Source: CAWACC01 sp964390695 | Lineage (GTDB): Bacteria; Chlamydiota; Chlamydiia; Chlamydiales; Parachlamydiaceae | Assembly: GCA_964390695.1 (NCBI GenBank) | Contig: CAYMKI010000164.1 | Span: forward strand, 1-6,710 | Reading direction: 5' to 3' | DNA length: 6,710 bases | Part shown: positions 1 to 6,600 of the stretch, one piece after another | Layout of the letters: every line of letters begins with the position of its first letter | Position numbering within the stretch: the stretch's first letter is position 1 | Made by a program: the position numbers and the translations under genes | The notes under the pieces: generated by a model | Databases searched by the model: none | What the model saw: only the letters and a program-made list of their open reading frames with translations | Told to the model about the DNA's origin: nothing

Positions 1-206
1 AACTGGCGATCAAAAAAGCGGCCAGTTTGGGTGTTCCCTTAACCTGTAAAGCAGACAACACTGATAACCCTAAATATTCGCATGCTTTAATGGCCAAAAG
101 TAAGCCTGTGCCTTTTGAATATGTGGATGCCTTGCGCGGAATTCAACCGGGAACCTATACCATGGGCGATGTAGGTCATATTGTGGCTGTTCCAAAATCC
201 AGCTAA
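1..206 (+). CDS. C-terminal 67 residues of an unidentified protein (5' end outside window)
   Basis: This frame is open from the left edge, with the first full codon at base 3, and ends at a TAA at 204-206. The visible part is 67 residues with no 35-residue repeat unit, so it is a different kind of protein from its downstream neighbour. It is soluble-looking, with no membrane segment. Near the end it has a Gly-Tyr-Thr-Met-Gly-Asp-Val-Gly-His-Ile-Val-Ala-Val stretch, a strand carrying a His. Several papain-fold cysteine proteases and related effector enzymes place their catalytic His in a G-H-hydrophobic strand near the C terminus, so such an enzyme is possible, but the catalytic Cys and the rest of the fold lie outside the window and the idea is weak. 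The gene stops 35 bases before the giant gene and probably shares its transcript. That the frame is coding is fairly sure from its uninterrupted run and position; its function is unknown. Confidence 0.6.
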   Translation, partial: LAIKKAASLGVPLTCKADNTDNPKYSHALMAKSKPVPFEYVDALRGIQPGTYTMGDVGHIVAVPKSS

Positions 207-241
207 TATTTAAAACCCAACATATTGCTCCAGGTGGTATT
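207..241 (+). other. Short intergenic gap, no visible terminator or promoter
   Basis: Thirty-five bases separate the TAA of the upstream gene from the ATG of the giant gene. I see no inverted repeat followed by a T-run, and no room for a well-formed -35/-10 pair together with a leader. The only recognisable element is the ribosome binding site near its right end. This favours co-transcription of the two genes, although a promoter inside the upstream coding sequence cannot be excluded. Confidence 0.5.
232..237 (+). promoter_or_regulatory. Ribosome binding site of the giant repeat gene
   Basis: AGGTGG differs from the canonical AGGAGG by one base and lies four bases before the ATG at 242, a slightly short spacing. 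It decides the start: in this frame the last upstream stop is the TGA near 116, and no ATG, GTG or TTG occurs between that stop and 242. Confidence 0.6.
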
Positions 242-646
242 ATGATAACTAGGCCAAACACGGCAAGCACAGAAGCTGCAAATGCATCGCAAACTTATAT
301 AGCTATTGCAGCAACACAACAGGAGCTGCAGAAAAAGATAGGGAAGCATCTTGCTAGTGGTGCGGGAAACATTCAAAATGCGAACCATACCTCCAATGCA
401 ATCGAAGTGAATTCTGTAAGCAGGCTTGTGGAAGAAGCTTCCGGTATAGGAGTAAAAGTTGCCCAAAAAGCTGCTTCAGCTTTGTTTGGATATTTACGAG
501 ATGGGTTCATGGCATTTGCCTGCGATGACCGTTCTGTTTGCTGTGACCGTGATGAACCTGCGGATTTACAGCCTTTAGTGGTAGAAGCCGAAAACAAAAT
601 TTTAGAGGGGGCAAATCCCGCCGAAATCATCAAGGCCTATGGTATC
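242..646 (+). other. Non-repetitive N-terminal region of the giant protein (residues 1-135)
   Basis: Residues 1-60 are rich in Ala, Ser, Thr, Asn and Gln with no hydrophobic core, so there is no Sec-type signal peptide. A polar, Ser/Thr/Asn-rich start is common in type III and type IV secreted effectors, but it is not specific. Residues 60-93 look like an amphipathic to mildly hydrophobic helix (Val-Ala-Gln-Lys-Ala-Ala, then Leu-Phe-Gly-Tyr-Leu and Phe-Met-Ala-Phe-Ala). A Cys cluster follows at C94, C100 and C101 inside an Asp/Arg-rich patch. Residues 108-135 begin to resemble a degenerate unit, ending in an Ala-Glu-Ile-Ile-Lys-Ala-Tyr-Gly-Ile stretch equivalent to the short helix, so the solenoid probably begins with this capping half-unit. 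What this region binds or does is not visible. Confidence 0.6.
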
Positions 647-3600
647 AATCCTGCATTGCCCGCACATCAGAAAATGCTGCAACGCGCAGCTTTTCGGCTA
701 GCAAAAATACAAAGAAGCAGTATCTCATCCACCATTCATTTATTCTGCATCGATCGTTCTTCTTCAGAAGGGCAGAAGCTCATATACGACATAGCCATAG
801 AGGCTGCCAAACAGTACGATCTGCAACTTTCAGAGCACATAAAAAATTATGGATTTGACGCAGCTACCGCTAAGGGGCAGGCGCAGCTGATCAGCATCGC
901 TAAAGCTGCAGCATATCGCCATGAGTTTCTTCCCAAATATATTCAAAACTTCGGCATTGATGCCTCCTGTTCGGAGGGTGAAAATGCCCTTAAAGAAATT
1001 GCAGTAGTTGCTGCAAGGTTTAGGCTTACGCACATTTCCGAGTTTATCGCCAATTATCAATTTGATCCCCTTAAACCCAGTGGTTTCAAAGCTCTTCAAG
1101 AAATAGCTAAAGAGGCGGTTTATCACGATAAAAAGCTTTCGGAATATATCAGAAACTATGGTTTTGATCCGCGGTCCAAAGCAGGTCAAAAAACCCTGAT
1201 AGAGATCGCCAAAATGGCAGCGTGTAATCGCGATCAATGTATCAGTAAACACATTCGATATTATGGCATTGATCCTGGTTGCGAAGAAGGACAAGCGGCT
1301 CTGATTCAAATAGCTAAAATTGCAGCAGAAAATAACGATGACACCTTAGCAGAGTATATAGAAAATTATGGCATTGATCCTCGCCGCAAAGAAGGACAAG
1401 AGGCTCTGATCGAAATAGCTAAAATAGCCGCAAAAACGAGCGGCGCTACCCTAGCTCAGTATATAGAAAATTTCGGTATCGATGCCTCACAGAAAAAGGG
1501 GCAAGCAGCGCTGGCGGAAATTGCTTTAGAGATTTCGGTTTTAGATGAAAACACCCTGGCTCGCCATCTGCATAAATTTGGCTTAGATGCCTCGACCGAT
1601 GAGGGTCAGGATCTCATGATCGAATTGGCGTCCAGGTCCTCGCTAAGTAATAAAGTCAGAACAGCACCATACATCCTATCCTTTAACATAGACAAGACGA
1701 CTGAAAAAGGTCAGCAGGCATTGATGCGCATAGCCAAGCAATGCGCTGCCAATGATAAAGAAGGTATTTCCGAATACATCTGCAGCTTTGGTATCGACGC
1801 CTCCACCTCGATGGGTCGAAAGACGCTGATCAAAATCGCCAAAATGTGCGCCTATGTCAATGGGAAAAATACTTCTGAATGGATACACCATTATGGCATT
1901 GCTAATCATACGCCTCATGGTCAAAGGATTTTGATCGAAATAGCTAAGATAGCCGCCATGCAAGATGGAAGAGGTACTTCCCAATATATTCACAATTACA
2001 GCATCGACACCAAAAGCATAGAGGGGCAAAAAGCCTTGATCGCTATAGCAAAACTAGCCGCACAGCAAAATGGAGGAGGAGCCTCGGCATTCATCCGGAA
2101 TTACGGGTTAGATTTAAACCTGGCGGAGGTGCAGAAGGCTTGGGTGGAAATAGCCAAAATAGCCGCTTCTAGCTGTGGTGGAGGTATATCTGAGCATATA
2201 GTCAACTATGGCTTTCAGATTTCCCGTCAGGAAGGTCAGCGCTGCCTTCAAGACATCGCTAAAATAGCTCTTCAACATGATCCTGTATGTACGGCTAGAC
2301 ATTTTAAGAATTATGGCTTTGATCATACCGGCCCCGATAACCAGCAATGGTTGATGGATATGGCTTGGATGGCAGAGATTTATCTCAAACAAGAAATGTC
2401 TATAGCTGAATATATCCAGAATTTTAGTATCGATGCTTCCACGCCTGAAGGGCAGGCGAGGATGATCAAAATGGCTCTGTATGAAGCTAAAAGGTCTCCT
2501 AAGCCTATTTCAGCGTGGATTCATAACTTTAAGATAGACGCATCTTCGCCTCGAGGACGTCAAGCTTTAATAGACATAGCAAAATACGTGATGAAATCCG
2601 ATGTCTTTTTGCTTTGCAAATATCTAGCGAATTCTGGTTTAGATCCCAGGACAAGAGAAGGACAAGAGGCTTTAATCGAAATTCTGGGGACAGTTAAACC
2701 TGAAGAGGGGAATGCAAGGCGAATATCGGAAATTGTGCACGAATTGGGTCTGGATCCTTCCTTGCCGCAAAGTCGTAAGGCTTTGATACGCCTCGCTAAG
2801 TTGACCTCTCGTGAACATGGCGAGCATACCTCCCAGCATATTCGCAATTACGGCATAAATGTAGCAGGTCCCGAAGGACAAAAGGCTATGATCGAAATCG
2901 CTAAACTGGCGGCCGCAAGCAGTCCTGTAGGTACATCGAGGTACATTGCTAACTATGGTATAGACCCTTCTTGTCATGAAGGACAAAAAGGGTTGGCAGA
3001 AATCGCCGCCCTGGCCATTGGCCTCAATGCCAGCGAGGTAGTGCCGTATATTTCCAACTATGGCCTAGATGCCAAATCGCCCCAGGGGCAAAGAGCTTTG
3101 ATAGATCTAGTGCGTACTGCCATTGATTATAATCCGTGGCTGCTAGCAAGATATATCCGCAGTTATGGCATAGATGCGTTCAGTGCGGAGGGGAAAAAGC
3201 TATTGCAAGATGTAGCTGAGGCACTTATACAAAGAGGGAATTTTAGTCATATCGACAATATATTATGCCTGTATTATCCGGCGTCTACATCGATAGGTCA
3301 GATAAAGCGTATTCAACTTGCCGAAATGGCAGCAGAAAAAGATCTTTCGAGTTTGTGCGGTCATATTAGGGAGTTTGGCATTGACGGTTCTACTCCTCAA
3401 GGGCAAAAAATCTTGATAGAACTGGCCAAAAAGGCTGTGAAGGGATATGGCGGTTGTAAATTCCTTTATGACTTCGGCATAGATCGCTCATTACCGGAGG
3501 GCAAACAAGCCTTGGTGGACATCGCCCTAGATATGGCCAATCAACGAAACAACAGTCTTTCGGAATATATAGAGAATTATGGATTTAACACTTCTGATCC

Positions 3601-6600
3601 GGAAGAGCGGCAGCTGCTTATTCGGCTAGCCAAAGCCGGAGCGCGGCAGGGAGACACCGATCTCCCAGGCAATATTCATAAATATGGCATAGATCCGCTG
3701 ACTGAAGATGGACAAAAAGCTATGAGGGAAATAGCTTTACTATGTGCTCAATTCGCATCTTTTAACCTTGCTCGGGATGTGCGCAATTTTAAGATCGATC
3801 CTGACTCCCCGGATGGACAAAAAGCGCTGATTCACATCGCCAAGGAAGCTCAAATCCACAACTCCTCCTATTTTGAGTATTATATTCAGTGTTTTTGTAT
3901 AGATACCTCCACACTACAAGGTCAGCTAGCTGTGATAGAGATGGCAAAGTATTCTGTATGTCAACAAAAACGAGGGTTGAGTTCATTCTTCCAGAAAGAC
4001 GGTATGCAGGCTTTAACCACGGAAGGGAAAAAGGCTTTGTTGGATATAGCTCTTTTAGAGGCTGAGCATCACGTTTGGATGTTGCCTACCATGCCTCGGC
4101 ATATAGGTGTCAATCCGTCCACGTATGAAGGTCAGCAGGCTTTAATTCAAATTGCTAAAAAGGCTGCAAAACATAATCCAAAAGATTTTCTATCCTACTT
4201 GGATAATTACTGCATCGATGTCAATACCCCAGAAGGGCAAGATGTCATGCTAGAGATAGCCGCTATTTTGGTTGGAAAGGGTTTAAATATTGGCAAAGAA
4301 ATACATAAGTTTAAAATAAATGCAAAGACACCGGAAGCCCAACGGAAACTGCTGCAGATTGCCAAGCAGGAGGCAAATAACCATTATAGTAATACTTTTT
4401 CAAGATACCTGCCTAAATATAAAATCGATATGGGCAGCACCGAAAACTGCCAAACTATAGCAGAGATAATGGTGAGGGCAGCAGGGGTGCAATCCCAGGA
4501 GTTTTTCGAGCATTTGTATGCCTTTGAAATCGATGAGGAGAGTGCCGAAGGGCAAAAAATATGCCTCGAAATAGCGCGAGCCGCGGTATGTGGGAAAGGT
4601 TATGTTAACCCTTGTCTCTTAGGAATTGATAACACTACCCCGGAGGGAAGAAAAGCCCTTGAAGAGCTTGCCCGCAAATCTATTGAACGCAATGTAGTAA
4701 AAGTATCTACTAACCTGCATGCTTATGGCATAGACAGTAGCACGTCGGAAGGACAGCAGCTGCTGATAGAGCTGGCTAAAAAGGCCGTAAATAGAGATAC
4801 TCAAAGTTTTTGCCGGTACATCCATAAATATGAAATAGATAGATCCACTCCGCAAGGTCAAAAAGCTTTGATAGATTTAGCTAAAAGTGCCGCGAAAACA
4901 TGGAGTTCGGTATTGGCGCAATATATTCAAAATTTTGGCATCGATCACCATTCCGCTGCAGGGCAAGATGCCCTGATCGAGATAGCCGCCACAGCGGCAA
5001 CGCATGACAAGTGTGGGGATCTGGCAAGATATATGCGCAATTTTGCTATAGACGCCTCGAGTGCCAAAGGACAAAAAGCGCTGATTGAAATCGCTAAAAT
5101 TTGTGCCGGTAAATACCTGGGCGATGTGTCATGCTTCATACGCAATTTTGATATAGAGGTGTCTAGCCCTCAAGGGCAGCAGGCCTTAATAGACATAGCC
5201 AAACTGGCCATTCAAGAAAATTGTGCTTCTGCTTGCAGGTATATTACAGAATACGGTTTTGACTGCTTGGGAGATAAGGGTAAAGAGCTACTGGTGGAAC
5301 TGGCTAAATTTGCAGCAGGACAACAGCAAACCAATATTTCTGAATACATTCAAAATTTTGGTGTAAATCCCCATTCGCCTGAGGGACAGAAAATTTTGAT
5401 CGAAATTGCTGAAATAGATGCTAAAAATAGTTTTGGAGTTATATCGCAGCATATCCAAAACTACCGGATCGATACCTCTACATTTGAAGGTAGAGAGGCG
5501 CTTGTCAAAATAGCTAAGATTTCTGCTGTGAGTGGCTGTGAAATTACGTCACAATATATAAAAAATTACGGCTTTGAGGCATACTATCAAGAGGATAGGG
5601 ATGTTTTATATGAAGTAGCTAAAATAGCTGCAGATTCTGGACAAGGCTATAAGATTTATAAGCACATCGCAAATTATGAATTTCAAAATCAAGGTTCGGA
5701 AGGGCAAAAAAAACTGATCGAAATCGCAAAAATAGCGGCAAGACATCCCGATGGCTATGAGATTGTCGCAAATATCAAAGATTTCCATCTGGATACCCAC
5801 TCTGAAGAAGGGCAGCAAGCGTTAATTGATATAGCTTACCTGGTTGCCGATACAGCGGGCGCAGACGCAATATTGAAATACCTGGATCGCTATGGCATCG
5901 ACAGATCATCGCCTAAATGTCAAAAAGCGCTCTTCGAGATTGCACTTATAGTTGCTCAGCGCCATGGAGGAGCTGTCAGCTATAATATCGGTAACTTTGG
6001 CTTAGATAAGACTTCACCGCAAGGTAAAAAAAATCTAATCATAATCGCTAAAGCTGCAGCCCAGCAAGACGGTCTGTATACCAGTCTACATATAAAAAAT
6101 TATGGAATTGATCATGCCGCAATAGAAGGGCAAACCGTACTTATGGAGATAGCTTCATTAGCTGCTAAGCAAGATGGTCAAGGAACCAGTGAATATATCC
6201 AACAGTACGGTTTAGTATCCGATACGCCCGAGGGGCAAAGGCGTCTCTTTGATATCGCCAGAATAGCTATATCGCAAAATGCGCTGGGGACTTATGGGAT
6301 TCTGGCTAAATATGGTTTGAACTGGACGACTCCGCAAGGACAAAAGATGGGAAAGGAGCTGTACAATCATCTGATTTTACAGATAATTTTGCAGGCTAAT
6401 AATTGGAAGAATGATCTCTTCTACAGCGGTCTTTTCTCCGTTAAATTCGATGGGATTTGCATCGATGGGATTTCTACCTATAAAGCCCATAACGGAACAG
6501 CTTTTTGTGACATCTTGAAAAATATGAAAAACCAGGAAATTCAATCTCGCGCCGAGGCTGGATTTGAGCTGTGTGAAAAGGTCTTTGCGTTATCTTCTGC

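Larger units (their letters stand above)
647..6319 (+). repeat. Array of 54 in-frame units of about 105 bp (35-residue helical repeat)
   Basis: Unit boundaries were set by hand at the conserved Asp/Asn after the Tyr-Gly-Ile stretch, with anchors from N136 to N2027: 1891 residues over 54 periods, mean 35.0. The pattern is D1, S3-T4, E6-G7-Q8, A10-L11-I12-E13-I14-A15-K16, A18-A19, S27-E28-Y29-I30, N32-(Y/F)33-G34-I35. Position 32 is Asn in 28 of 54 units. Position 31 is His, Arg, Lys, Gln, Glu or Asp in 38 of 54 and changes from unit to unit. Positions 20-25 are the least conserved and often contain Gly (for example Gln-Asp-Gly-Arg-Gly-Thr near residue 575). The spacing suits neither ankyrin (33) nor HEAT or ARM (longer), and the TPR, PPR and TALE signature residues are missing. 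At the DNA level the units are well diverged, so the array is old and kept at the protein level. Confidence 0.93.

Noticed and set aside
70..270. A 66-codon minus-strand frame spanning the gene boundary
   Set aside because: It overlaps the coding end of the upstream gene and the start of the giant gene on the opposite strand, and its hydrophobic start shows no family resemblance. It is most likely chance.
830..1309. A 159-codon open frame and several shorter ones on the other strand or in other frames across 203-5818
   Set aside because: They lie inside the giant gene, and their translations repeat with the same 105-base rhythm (Phe-Asp-x-x-Leu-Leu, Asn-Ile-Phe-like strings), as expected for antisense or shifted readings of the repeats. 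None has a convincing ribosome binding site or a recognisable protein.
2071..2080. GGAGGAGGA run resembling a Shine-Dalgarno sequence inside the giant gene
   Set aside because: It encodes the Gly-Gly-Gly turn of one unit, and no start codon follows at a suitable distance, so it is not an internal translation start.
2321..2752. Possible frameshift or indel errors at units of unusual length
   Set aside because: All length changes are whole codons, the frame stays open, and the motif resumes in phase directly afterwards.
4368..4373. Perfect AGGAGG inside the giant gene
   Set aside because: No ATG, GTG or TTG opening a useful frame follows within the normal spacing; it is part of the Lys-Gln-Glu-Ala coding sequence.
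647..6319. CRISPR array or DNA satellite as explanation for the 105-bp periodicity
   Set aside because: The units are not near-identical at the nucleotide level, have no spacer/repeat structure, and the period is an exact multiple of three with an uninterrupted frame; the repetition is in the protein.
647..6319. PPR or TALE-like repeats as a firm assignment
   Set aside because: Length and helix-turn-helix layout fit, but the PPR pattern (Tyr-Asn-x-Leu-Ile, Ala-x-x-x-Phe-x-x-Met, Gly-x-x-Pro-Asp) and the TALE pattern (near-invariant backbone with Gly-Gly-x-Gln-Ala-Leu after two variable residues) are not present. They are kept only as structural analogies.
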